DNA of 64,000 bases, from NCBI GenBank assembly GCA_041738935.1, contig JBGSOV010000021.1, forward strand, positions 1 through 64,000. Reading direction: 5' to 3'. How positions within the stretch are numbered: the first letter of the stretch is position 1; every line of letters starts with the position of its first letter. The position numbers and the translations under genes were made by a program. The notes under the pieces are model-generated. The model was not told the DNA's origin and searched no databases. It worked only from the letters and a program-made list of their open reading frames with translations. Shown piece by piece: positions 25,494-33,751 of this stretch. The DNA is from JBGSOV01 sp041738935. Its GTDB lineage: Bacteria > Patescibacteriota > Gracilibacteria > CAIRYL01 > GCA-016699755.

Positions 25494-26141
25494 TTACTTT
25501 TTAGAAGGGAATGAACAATCGGTAAAATTATTCGATGATGGTGAATCTAAAGCAATAATTGACCCTAATGTCGCACTATAACTTATTCTATAGTTTTGAG
25601 GATAGTTCTGAAGACTTGTCGCGCAGGTATGAGGCTTGGGAGATTTAGTTTGATGGGAGGTTGAATTTATTGGATTCAATTGAATAGCCATTTGTCCTTT
25701 GCCATTCACATTTGAGCATGATCCTGCCAAAACTGCGGCACGCGTATCATTTTTAACATAGACGATTTCATAGGGAAAGCACTTCCGATCAATCATGCCA
25801 TTTTGTTGTGCCCTCGCGTCATATGTATGTACATCCTTTAGGAGACCGCCTTTGTCTCTCACATAATCTGCACACTGCATCGGTGTTACTTGGGCTTCTA
25901 GCTTTTCAATTACTTCATCTGCAGTTGGCGCTGCGATATAGACACCTTGATGAGCGAGCTCCAAAATAAGTTCTGCAAGCTTACCTTCTCTTTGCGCCAG
26001 ATTCACAATTTCTGGAATGGTATAATTTTTGTAACCGGGTTTGTAATCCAAAAATGGCTTTCCATCCGCCGCTTGTCCTGCGGGTACAGATGAGATAATC
26101 GCAACCGATGCTGCCGTCAAAATTTCACCAAGTCTATTCAT
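25494..26141 (-). CDS. Secreted protein, function unknown
   Basis: 215 residues with a signal peptide (about 1-24, ending AGQAAD). The mature domain has five cysteines (in QCADYV, RKCFPYEIVYVKN, GSCSN, HTCATS and TDCSF) spread along the chain, suggesting disulphides. There is no recognised domain. It is the first gene of the two-gene minus-strand operon with the Asn-rich lipoprotein. Upstream (26142-26280) is a 22-base interrupted palindrome (TTCGATA-N8-TATCGAA at 26223-26244) that could be an operator. Confidence 0.62.
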   Translation of the reverse strand: MNRLGEILTAASVAIISSVPAGQAADGKPFLDYKPGYKNYTIPEIVNLAQREGKLAELILELAHQGVYIAAPTADEVIEKLEAQVTPMQCADYVRDKGGLLKDVHTYDARAQQNGMIDRKCFPYEIVYVKNDTRAAVLAGSCSNVNGKGQMAIQLNPINSTSHQTKSPKPHTCATSLQNYPQNYRISYSATLGSIIALDSPSSNNFTDCSFPSKK

Positions 26142-26280
26142 GGAAACAAAAGTAAATGCATTTTTATGGAATTGTTTTTATATGTCAACTGAGATTTATA
26201 AAATCCGCTAAAAGGTCATTTATTCGATATGAGAGCGTATCGAAAATAACGAAAAAGAAGTTGGTTTTCGAAAAAAAGAA

Positions 26281-27258
26281 TTACAAATGAATTACTGTTT
26301 TTGGTTGCAAAGACCCGTCTTCGAAATCGCCAAAGCCGCACCACTTGCCTTCAAAAAAGACACTCATCTGTCCTGCGGCAGTATTTGGGAGGGTAATGCG
26401 TTTCCCTTGGCAAAAATCCGCATATTGCACGTGATCGAGGAGAACAGAAGCGAAAGGAAAATCTGCGGCACTGAGCGGGAAAATATGTTGCGGATTAATT
26501 TCGTCAGGAACAACCGCTTCATCGAGTGCAAAGCGTCCCACGGATTCGCGCCGAAGTGTTGTGCAAATTGCCTTTGTCCCAAGCTGCGCGCCGAGGTCAC
26601 GCGCAAAACTGCGTACATAAAATCCCGAGCCGACGCCCAATCGAATCATGGCATATGGTTTGCCAGCAAAATCGCCATCTTCGTAGACGCCGCATTCGAT
26701 TAATTCGATATCCTCAGTTGTCACCTGCTTCGACTGCAATTCGATCACTTCTCCGTTGCGTGCGTGTTTGTATGCTGGTTTTCCATTGATTTTAATAGCA
26801 GAATATTGTGGCGGAACTTGTGATATTTCGCCGGAAAAACTTTGCAAAACTTCAGTAATTTGCGTTTCAGTAAGAGTCGGAGTTTGCGCGCAAAATTCGA
26901 GCTTGCCGTCACAATCAAGCGTGTCCGAATCAACGCCAAAAACGATGGTCGTGAAATACGTCTTGTTCGCTTTTAAAAGTGAAGAGAGTGCCTTGGTGCC
27001 ACTGCCGACAGCAAGAAGGAGGACTCCACTCGCAAACGGATCGAGTGTGCCAGCGTGTCCGATTTTTTTGGTCTGCAAGCGTTTGCGCGCAATGCGAATA
27101 ACATCAAAACTGGTAATGCCGACGGGCTTGTCGATGACAAGGAGTCCGGAAAAAACTTCCTTATCAACCCCCCTCAATCCCCCCTTGTCAGGGGGGAAGG
27201 AGTCGCAATTCAGGTTTCCTTTTGCCGCTTGCTGATCATCTCTTGTCTCTTGCATCAT
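26281..27258 (-). CDS. truB: tRNA pseudouridine-55 synthase TruB
   Basis: Makes pseudouridine 55 in the T-loop of tRNAs. The catalytic core begins at LLVIDKPVGITSFDV and contains GHAGTLDPFASG with the catalytic Asp, YSAIKINGKPAYKHAR and the VRSFARDLG segment; a C-terminal PUA-like part follows. The start is unusual: the first 38 residues are not part of the family fold. Bases 27166-27196 inside this leader are a palindromic repeat, read in frame as roughly PPDKGGLRGVD. Either translation from the ATG at 27258 passes through the repeat, or a TTG inside the repeat is the start. The MurE-like gene lies 117 bases upstream. Confidence 0.9.
   Translation of the reverse strand: MMQETRDDQQAAKGNLNCDSFPPDKGGLRGVDKEVFSGLLVIDKPVGITSFDVIRIARKRLQTKKIGHAGTLDPFASGVLLLAVGSGTKALSSLLKANKTYFTTIVFGVDSDTLDCDGKLEFCAQTPTLTETQITEVLQSFSGEISQVPPQYSAIKINGKPAYKHARNGEVIELQSKQVTTEDIELIECGVYEDGDFAGKPYAMIRLGVGSGFYVRSFARDLGAQLGTKAICTTLRRESVGRFALDEAVVPDEINPQHIFPLSAADFPFASVLLDHVQYADFCQGKRITLPNTAAGQMSVFFEGKWCGFGDFEDGSLQPKTVIHL
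27166..27196 (-). repeat. Palindromic CCCCCTGACAAGGGGG-type element inside truB
   Basis: CCCCCCT and AGGGGGG pair around a TGTC loop, flanked on the left by a further C-run (AACCCCCCTCAAT), which is the same arrangement as the copies at 48849-49022. It keeps the truB frame open on the minus strand. Confidence 0.75.
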
Positions 27259-27329
27259 CAATTCTTTTAGAGTTCTTAAATCTTGAATCCTGAATCATAC
27301 ATCTCTCTTTCCCGTATGCCTCCCGAACG

Positions 27330-27366
27330 ATTCCGGACACTTGTCCGCCTCGGTGTAAGCCGGAAT
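27330..27366. repeat. Palindromic element of the GTCATTCCGG type between murE-like gene and truB
   Basis: ATTCCGG (27330-27336) pairs with CCGGAAT (27360-27366), with an inner GGACA-CT-TGTCC palindrome. The sequence GTCATTCCGG at its minus-strand start resembles widely dispersed bacterial interspersed palindromes. It is a different family from the C-run elements. Confidence 0.6.
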
Positions 27367-27375
27367 GACATCCTC

Positions 27376-28695
27376 CTATTCTGCAAATATCCTCAGAAGC
27401 GACTTGATTACCTCTTTGTCATTCCACTCGACCTCTTCGCCGCCGATATTACGTGTATTCAAATGTCCCATACCTGTAACCAAAATAATATCGCCACTCG
27501 CCGCCATTTGCAGCGCAGTTTCGATTGCGGTCTTGCGATCGGGAATTTCGCTGACCGTCTTATGAGAATCGGTCTCCGCTCCGAGTTCAAAATAGACACC
27601 GGAAAGGATTTGTTCGCGGATAGTCTCTGGGGCTTCATGGTACGGTTCGTCATCGGTGATAATGATGACATCGGCATGTTTGGCAGCGTTCTTTCCGAGT
27701 TGTTCGCGCGCCTGAACATCGGGATGATTCCCTGTCCCGCCGAATACCACAATCACACGCTTATCTTCTACCATCTCACGCGCAGAATGGAGTAACTTGG
27801 CGAGTGCCCCTGGTGTCACCGCAAAATCCACAAAAACGGAAAAATCTTGCCCAACACTGACTCGTTCCATGCGACCAGAAACTCCAGCAAAATGAGCCAA
27901 AGCTTGAGCGGCTGTAGCGAAATCAACACCGACTTGTTCGGCAGCGGTAATCGCCGCCAAGGCATTTTCGACATTAAAGTTTCCAAACATTGGCAAAAAT
28001 ACTTTCCCAACCGAATCGCCACTTGCGCTTTTGACAAAAAAGCCAATGCCACCTTCGCGCTGAGCGATTCCACTTCCGATGCGATCCGCACGACTTTCGG
28101 CATGAAGTGAAAACGTCACGACTTTGCGCTGGCAATCGGCACAATCTTTTTCCCACATTTTGCCATACTCGGAATCATGATTCAGTATCGCTGTTCCGGA
28201 TTCTTTGAGAAGTCTGGTAAACAGGCGCTTCTTGGTATCAGCGTATTTTTCCATTGTCTTGTGGTAGTCGATATGCTCTGACGAAAGATTAGTGAATACC
28301 GCGACATCAAAACGAATACCAAAGATGCGGCGCTGCGCAATCGCGTGTGACGAGACTTCGAGCACGGCATATTCGAGCTTTTGTTTAACCGCTTGTCGCA
28401 ACAATGACTGGAGCCGCCACGGATTGGGCGTCGTACGCTTGTCGCTTGCGATGACATTGTCACCAAGTTTGTGCTGCGCGGTAGAGAAAGAAACAACTGA
28501 TTTGCCAGACGCTCGCAAAATATGTGCAATCATCTCGGTCGTGGTTGTCTTGCCATCGGTGCCGGTGACTCCGATTACTGTCAATTGTCGAGCCGGAAAG
28601 CGAAACCAGAGCGTCGCCAGCAGTGCATTCAGAGTCGAAAACCAACGGCGGACAAAGCTGTGCTGTGGAATGATGGAGCGAAGGAAGCCGAGCAT
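27376..28695 (-). CDS. murE: MurE-like Mur ligase (UDP-MurNAc-tripeptide synthetase family)
   Basis: Mur ligases add amino acids to the UDP-MurNAc peptide of peptidoglycan. The 439-residue protein has an ATP loop VTGTDGKTTT, SSHAIAQRR, NLSSEHIDYHKTMEKY with the carbamoylated-Lys region after it, GVSGRMERV and a C-terminal ligase domain. It lacks most of the UDP-binding N-terminal domain of classical MurE. Several C-terminal signatures differ: DFAVTPGAL replaces D-Y-A-H-T-P, DDEPYHEAP occupies the amino-acid-specificity loop, and GMGHLN replaces GKGHE. Such short forms are common in CPR genomes. The added amino acid cannot be assigned. GAPDH lies 12 bases upstream. Confidence 0.8.
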   Translation of the reverse strand: MLGFLRSIIPQHSFVRRWFSTLNALLATLWFRFPARQLTVIGVTGTDGKTTTTEMIAHILRASGKSVVSFSTAQHKLGDNVIASDKRTTPNPWRLQSLLRQAVKQKLEYAVLEVSSHAIAQRRIFGIRFDVAVFTNLSSEHIDYHKTMEKYADTKKRLFTRLLKESGTAILNHDSEYGKMWEKDCADCQRKVVTFSLHAESRADRIGSGIAQREGGIGFFVKSASGDSVGKVFLPMFGNFNVENALAAITAAEQVGVDFATAAQALAHFAGVSGRMERVSVGQDFSVFVDFAVTPGALAKLLHSAREMVEDKRVIVVFGGTGNHPDVQAREQLGKNAAKHADVIIITDDEPYHEAPETIREQILSGVYFELGAETDSHKTVSEIPDRKTAIETALQMAASGDIILVTGMGHLNTRNIGGEEVEWNDKEVIKSLLRIFAE

Positions 28696-28707
28696 AAGAA
28701 GAAAAAA

Positions 28708-29712
28708 TCAACCGCGCAATGTATTGAGTCGAAGGAGAAAATCTGCCAAGCGGTCAGCATATCCCCATTCGTTGTCATACCATAGCATAAGTTGGACATA
28801 TTTTCCTTGCAAGACTTTGGTGAGCGGCGCATCGATAATGCTGCTGCGGATATCGGTACGGAAGTCCATTGAGACGAGCTCTCCGTCCGAAACGCCGATG
28901 ATTTTTTTAAATTGCGGTTTGGCTGCTTGATCACGAAAAAATTGATTCAAGTCTTCGGCAGTCGTGTCTTTTTGCAAGACAAGTCGCACATCACAAATCG
29001 AAACGGTGGGAGTCGGGACGCGGAATGCGAGTCCATCGATGCGTCCATCGAGTTCGGGGATAATCAGCGCAAGTGCTTTGATCGAACCAGTCGTGGTGGG
29101 AATAACATTTTCGACGGCACTGCGAGCACGTCTGAGATCGCGCCCAGAATTATCCAAAAGGTTTTGCGAATTGGTAAAGCTGTGAATCGAAGTAACAAAT
29201 GCGTTTTCGACACCAAAGTGTTCAACAAGCAGCTTGAGCGGCGGCGCAACGCAGTTTGTCGTGCAGCTTGCATTACTCATTACCGGAATATCTGCGGAAA
29301 TCCCCTCGTCATTCACCCCAAAAACAAAAGTCGGAGTCTTGTCTTTCATCGGCGCCGAGACGAGCACATTTTTGACGGTTCCGCCCAAATGCTTTGCCGC
29401 GATTGCCTCGGTCTTGGCATTGCCGGTCGACTCGAGTACGACATCGACGCCATAATCACTCCACGGAATTTCTTCGGCGTTTTTGACCGACAGACTCGCT
29501 ACCTTCTTACCATCGACAAAAAATGCATCTTGTTCAGCATAAATTTCATTTGGAAGAGTGCCGTGTAAGGAATCGTATTTGAGCAAATGCGCGCGCATTT
29601 TGGCGTCAGCACGTGAGTTAACCGCAACAATCTCGATGGCGGGATTATCGAGCAAAATCCGATGAATATTGCGCCCAATCCGACCGTACCCATTGATGCC
29701 AAGACGAATCAT
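28708..29712 (-). CDS. gap: Glyceraldehyde-3-phosphate dehydrogenase (type I)
   Basis: Glycolytic enzyme oxidising glyceraldehyde-3-phosphate with NAD(P). The 334-residue protein opens with GINGYGRIGRN (Rossmann motif), has the catalytic cysteine near residue 150 in SNASCTTNC, and the conserved HSFTNSQ, RRARSA, PTTTGSIKA, RVPTPTVS and WYDNEWGYADR segments. HSFTNSQ replaces the more common H-S-Y-T-N-D-Q. The length is normal. It heads the minus-strand group gap, murE-like, truB, a compact grouping of unrelated housekeeping genes. Confidence 0.95.
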   Translation of the reverse strand: MIRLGINGYGRIGRNIHRILLDNPAIEIVAVNSRADAKMRAHLLKYDSLHGTLPNEIYAEQDAFFVDGKKVASLSVKNAEEIPWSDYGVDVVLESTGNAKTEAIAAKHLGGTVKNVLVSAPMKDKTPTFVFGVNDEGISADIPVMSNASCTTNCVAPPLKLLVEHFGVENAFVTSIHSFTNSQNLLDNSGRDLRRARSAVENVIPTTTGSIKALALIIPELDGRIDGLAFRVPTPTVSICDVRLVLQKDTTAEDLNQFFRDQAAKPQFKKIIGVSDGELVSMDFRTDIRSSIIDAPLTKVLQGKYVQLMLWYDNEWGYADRLADFLLRLNTLRG

Positions 29713-29823
29713 AGATGAGAAAAAATGATGTTCAGATTGTTCCGAAAATAGCAGAGTTTGGCAATCCTTTTTCCTTTCTTTTTAAGGGAAACATTAAGCA
29801 ACACTTTTTTAGTCTTTTTATCA

Positions 29824-29855
29824 TTGACAATTCCATATTAGTTTGCAAATATTTG
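29824..29855 (+). promoter_or_regulatory. Possible promoter of the sigma-4/HARE regulator gene
   Basis: TTGACA at 29824-29829 is followed after 17 bases by AAATAT (29847-29852), which overlaps a perfect 10-base palindrome CAAATATTTG (29846-29855). The -35 is consensus and the -10 is poor. The palindrome could be an operator. The rest of the 237-base gap (29713-29949) holds only AT-rich sequence. Confidence 0.4.
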
Positions 29856-29949
29856 TAACCGAAATGATGCTTCGAATTGAATAGAACAAGATAGTGTCAA
29901 TAATCTTCAATTTTAGAGTCATTCTTTACGGTTCCTTTTCCCCCAACTG

Positions 29950-31095
29950 ATGACCACAGCGACTCAAAAATCCACTCTCAACCTTGAAGAAGTGGTATTA
30001 GAACTCCTCATGGTACTCTCTGAAAAGGAACGTGCGGTCATCGTAAAGCGATTTTCATTAGATAACAAACCACGACAGACATTAGAAAGTATTGGGCGCA
30101 GTTTTTCGGTCACACGCGAACGTATTCGCCAAATCGAAGCAACTGCTCTCAAAAAACTCCAACGTAACGCCGGTAATTCGCGCATTCGTAAGGTCAGCCA
30201 AGAGATTTCGGCGATTCTTGCCGAACACGGAGGAATTCGTCGCGAAAAGCAAATTATTACTGATATTCTTGCGCGTTTGCACGGACCAAGCTCGCCGATT
30301 AATGGGAATGTTGTTTTGCTCGCTCTTTCGATTACTTCTGGTGTGGTTCGTTCGGATTCACCAAAAGCGTTCCACCGTTTTTGGTATCAAAAAGAATTGA
30401 CGAGCTCGGCGGAGATTAAGAAAATCGCCAAAACTGCTTACCAGATTATGAGTAAAAAATCGGAAGTTGTTAATGCACCTGAACTTATTGAAAAAACCGC
30501 TACTCAGCTCGGAATGGTCGCCAAAGATTACGAAAAAATTATGTCGGTAGTCGAAGCTGATATGCGCTTCCGCAAAGTAAACCAAAATCAATATGGTCTG
30601 CAAGAATGGCGTCATATCAATCCAAAGAGCATTCATGACAAAGCGCTCATCGTCATGCGCAAGGAGATGAAACCAATGCATTTTATTGAAATCGCAAATA
30701 CCATTTCTGAATCTGGTTTTGACAATCGTCCGGTAACAATTCAGGCTGTCCACAATGATCTAATCCGTTATCCCGAGTTTGTACTCGTGGGGCGCGGCAT
30801 GTACGCTTTGCACGAATGGGGGTACGATCCGGGCACTGTTGCTGATGTGATTGCATCAATTTTAAAAGAAGAAGGTCCGCTCTCTAAAAAGGAAATTATT
30901 AAAAAAGTACAAGAGCAACGTGATGTCAAAGTCGGAACCATTTCGCTTAACCTGCAAAAAGAAAAAGCTTTTGCTCGTGTTGGTCGTGCTGTTTATGGTT
31001 TTGAAGAGAACAATTGGAATCCAAAGCAAAGTGGCCGTGGTCGCAAAAAGAAAGCCATGCTTGATCAACAACAACGAGATAAGAACAATGCTTGA
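29950..31095 (+). CDS. Sigma-70 region 4 / HARE-HTH fusion, putative transcription factor
   Basis: 381 residues. Residues about 15-75 match sigma factor region 4 (VLSEKERAVIVKRFSL, then VTRERIRQIEATALKKL, the -35-recognition helix-turn-helix), but no region 2 is present, so it cannot be a complete sigma factor. Two winged-helix modules of the HARE-HTH type follow, about 225-295 (MHFIEIANTISESG...VLVGRGMYAL) and 300-355 (LSKKEIIKKVQEQ...FARVGRAVYGFEE), like the domain in the RNA polymerase delta subunit. The basic tail contains GRGRKKK. It overlaps the phosphohexomutase start by 8 bases. A role as an RNA-polymerase-associated regulator is inferred from the domains. Confidence 0.82.
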   Translation: MTTATQKSTLNLEEVVLELLMVLSEKERAVIVKRFSLDNKPRQTLESIGRSFSVTRERIRQIEATALKKLQRNAGNSRIRKVSQEISAILAEHGGIRREKQIITDILARLHGPSSPINGNVVLLALSITSGVVRSDSPKAFHRFWYQKELTSSAEIKKIAKTAYQIMSKKSEVVNAPELIEKTATQLGMVAKDYEKIMSVVEADMRFRKVNQNQYGLQEWRHINPKSIHDKALIVMRKEMKPMHFIEIANTISESGFDNRPVTIQAVHNDLIRYPEFVLVGRGMYALHEWGYDPGTVADVIASILKEEGPLSKKEIIKKVQEQRDVKVGTISLNLQKEKAFARVGRAVYGFEENNWNPKQSGRGRKKKAMLDQQQRDKNNA

Positions 31096-32470
31096 TCAAC
31101 ATATTTTTCGCGCTTACGATATCCGCGGTATTGCCGGGAAAGATTTTGATGAAGCTGGTGCAAAGATTCTTGGTCAGGCATATGTAACATACTTGATTCG
31201 CCATGACAAAGTCGCTTCACCACGAATATGTGTTGGGCGCGATGGTCGAGTAACTGGCGAAGCGATGCAACACGCTTTTATTGAAGGTGCACTCCTTGCT
31301 GGTGCAGAAGTCACAGATATTGGCATGGCGACTTCGCCCCTGCTGTTTTTTTCGATCTGTCATGGCAAGTTTGATGGCGGTGTCAACATCACCGCGAGCC
31401 ACAATCCCAAAGAGTATAACGGTTTCAAGCTCCAACGGCACGATGCTCATGCGATTTGCGGAGAAGAAATTCAAGCGATTTGGCACTTAACTACTACAGA
31501 TAACCTCGAAACTGGTGACGGAAAACTAAAGCGTCAAGATTTTACCGAAGAATACTTTCGTAAAATCGAATCTTTGGTCACCATAACAGGCGCTCCGCAC
31601 ATAATTATTGATGCTGGTAACGGCATTCCGGGCAAATTTGCACCACTACTTTTTAAGCGTCTCGGCTGCCAGGTAGAATGTTTGTATTGTGATGTCGATG
31701 GAACTTTTCCTAATCATGATGCCGACCCAGAAGTTGAGGCAAATCTTGCTGATCTTAAAAAAGAAGTCATGGCAAAAGGTGCTGATCTTGGGGTAGCATT
31801 TGATGGCGACGGCGATCGCGTTGGTTTTGTCGACAAAGACGGCAATGCTTATTCGGCAGATTTGATTTTGTTGATTCTTGCGCGCGACCTACTTTCGCGT
31901 CACTCGGGCGCAAAAATCGTTATCGATCTCAAAGCGACACAGTTGGTTTTTGATGAAATCAAGCGTCTCGGCGGAGAAGGCATCATGGTGCAGACCGGAC
32001 ATTCGTTCGTCGAAGAAAAAATGCAGCAGATTGGCTCGCTACTAGGAGGAGAAGTTTCTGGACACTTGTTTTTTGGCGAAAATTATTACGGCTTTGATGA
32101 TGCTTTTGTCGCTGCTGCAAAAATTATTGAAATCATTCAAAAAAGTGGCAAGCATCTTCCAGAGCATTTTGTAGGATTGCCAATTGTTTATAATACGCCC
32201 GAAATAAAAATTTCCTGTCCCGAAAACGTCAAGTTTGAGGTAGTAAAAAGACTCACGACATATTTTGTCGAAAAATATGGTGAAGAAAAAACGCTGACGA
32301 TTGATGGCGTACGCATCGACTTTGGGGAGGGTGCTTGGGGAATCTTACGCGCCAGCAACACTTCACCAAAACTCACCTTACGTTTTGAGGCTCGCACAGA
32401 AGAAAAGTTGGCAGAGATTAAAAGTATCGTCATGGACAAACTCGCGGCGCAACCAGAAATCAAATTATAG
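31088..32470 (+). CDS. manB: Phosphomannomutase/phosphoglucomutase
   Basis: Interconverts hexose 1- and 6-phosphates, supplying mannose-1-P or glucose-1-P for sugar nucleotides. The 460-residue protein starts at the ATG at 31088, 8 bases inside the upstream gene. It has the phosphoserine loop TASHNPKEYNG, the metal loop DGDGDRVG, the sugar-specificity loop GEVSGHLFF and the phosphate-binding RASNTSPKLTLR, all in order. GEVSGH fits the dual mannose/glucose type (AlgC-like). It probably links glycogen breakdown (GlgP) to the rhamnose and mannose pathways seen elsewhere in the window. Confidence 0.92.
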   Translation: MLDQHIFRAYDIRGIAGKDFDEAGAKILGQAYVTYLIRHDKVASPRICVGRDGRVTGEAMQHAFIEGALLAGAEVTDIGMATSPLLFFSICHGKFDGGVNITASHNPKEYNGFKLQRHDAHAICGEEIQAIWHLTTTDNLETGDGKLKRQDFTEEYFRKIESLVTITGAPHIIIDAGNGIPGKFAPLLFKRLGCQVECLYCDVDGTFPNHDADPEVEANLADLKKEVMAKGADLGVAFDGDGDRVGFVDKDGNAYSADLILLILARDLLSRHSGAKIVIDLKATQLVFDEIKRLGGEGIMVQTGHSFVEEKMQQIGSLLGGEVSGHLFFGENYYGFDDAFVAAAKIIEIIQKSGKHLPEHFVGLPIVYNTPEIKISCPENVKFEVVKRLTTYFVEKYGEEKTLTIDGVRIDFGEGAWGILRASNTSPKLTLRFEARTEEKLAEIKSIVMDKLAAQPEIKL

Positions 32471-32564
32471 GTTACAGAAAAACAGCGATTGCTCATTGTT
32501 TTTCGTCTCTTGTCTAGTGGATTTTGGTATACATACTGACTCAATGACTTGTATACTGAGGTCA

Positions 32565-33392
32565 ATGAAAGAACTCGAAATCGCGAAACTGGCGGCTCGT
32601 GCTGCGGGAGACATCTTGCGCGGACATTTTGCGAGTGGAGTCGCAATCGAATCCAAAGGGCACAAGGATATTGTTACGGTTGCAGACAAAGAGGCACAAA
32701 CAAAAATTATTGAGATTCTTACTGCCGAATTTCCGGATGATACTTTTTTTGCGGAAGAATCAGACAAAAATGCTTACTCTGAGGGAAGAATGTGGGTCAT
32801 CGACCCGCTTGATGGTACAATAAATTTTGCACGTGGGATTCCCCTCTTTGGTGTTTCAATTGCTTTTGTGGAAGGCGGCGATCGCAAATGCGGTGTCATT
32901 TATCTTCCATATTTTGACGAACTGTATTATGCGCAAAAAGGCGGTGGATCTTTTTGCAACGATGCACCAATAACGGTGTCATCGACCAAAGAAGCAGCTG
33001 CAGCACTCATCTCGCTTGATAACTTCAATATTGGACCGCCAGCCATCATGGGCAATCTCAACCTGCTCAAGCGCGAACTGATACATCGTGTTGCAAGCGA
33101 AAGTCTGCGCATCAGAAATTTTGGTGCCTCTTCTGTTGAGTTAGCTTTTGTCGCATCAGGAAAACTTGATGCCTATATTGTGCTGTTCACTCATTTTTGG
33201 GATATTGCTGCGGGAAGCTTGATTGTCGAAGAAGCAGGCGGGATGGCAACCGATTATCACGGAAATCGCCTCACTTTTGATCCAAAGTGCGTCATTACTT
33301 CAAATCAAGCACTGCATGCGACATATTTGAAAATCCTAAACAAGGGAAATAACAGTCTGCAGGATCGTTATGAATTACTGAAAGAACTCTGA
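32565..33392 (+). CDS. suhB: Inositol monophosphatase family protein (SuhB-like)
   Basis: A Mg-dependent, Li-sensitive sugar-phosphate phosphatase. The 275-residue protein starts at the ATG at 32565. Metal ligands are in FAEESD, DPLDGTINFARGIP and WDIAAGSLIVEEAGG, the three family motifs. Substrates in the family range from inositol-P to fructose-bisphosphate, NADP and histidinol-P; the sequence does not decide between them. It follows the phosphohexomutase after 94 bases. An ATG at 32544 in the same frame would add seven residues. Confidence 0.88.
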   Translation: MKELEIAKLAARAAGDILRGHFASGVAIESKGHKDIVTVADKEAQTKIIEILTAEFPDDTFFAEESDKNAYSEGRMWVIDPLDGTINFARGIPLFGVSIAFVEGGDRKCGVIYLPYFDELYYAQKGGGSFCNDAPITVSSTKEAAAALISLDNFNIGPPAIMGNLNLLKRELIHRVASESLRIRNFGASSVELAFVASGKLDAYIVLFTHFWDIAAGSLIVEEAGGMATDYHGNRLTFDPKCVITSNQALHATYLKILNKGNNSLQDRYELLKEL

Positions 33393-33751
33393 TTCTAGCC
33401 AAGGTACGTTTGCGAACATCTCTGTAAAAAAGGGTATTTTGGTGTTCATACAGAATCAAATATGGCGGCCATTGCTCATTTTTGAGGCTCAAAGTCACGA
33501 TGGTTGTCAAACACGAGGATATGCATTTTACAAAAAAAATGGCACGCACTCTTAGGTAAAAATTTCTACAATATTATGTATTGACAATAATACTATTTAT
33601 AGTAGATAGTATTTTATTAAATACAGGGGAGATTTGCTGTTTTTTATCCCCACAAGACACCTACCGGCATTTGACGAAAGTCAGAAAATAAGTACAATCA
33701 ATCGCCGATAGGCTTCAATACCTTCTCTCACCATCTCATTCATCTGCACAC
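33393..33751. other. 359-base intergenic region with promoters of the deacetylase/glycosyltransferase gene
   Basis: No convincing gene. It holds an upstream TTGACA (33581-33586) next to an AT-rich interrupted palindrome (AATACTAT at 33588-33595, ATAGTATT at 33606-33613), a GGGGA...TCCCC hairpin near 33627-33653, and the stronger promoter at 33671-33698. The first 170 bases show nothing recognisable. Confidence 0.5.
33671..33698 (+). promoter_or_regulatory. Promoter of the deacetylase/glycosyltransferase gene
   Basis: TTGACG at 33671-33676, a 16-base spacer, then TACAAT at 33693-33698. Transcription would start near 33705, leaving about 47 bases of leader before the ATG at 33752. Confidence 0.6.

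Noticed and set aside
29810..29949. Possible small RNA or riboswitch upstream of the sigma-4/HARE gene
   Set aside because: AT-rich with a single short palindrome and no stable multi-stem fold or known riboswitch core visible.
33295..33549. 84-codon minus-strand open frame after the IMPase-family gene
   Set aside because: Overlaps the 3' end of a clear gene, has no recognisable domain, signal or start context, and its codon use looks like antisense of coding DNA.
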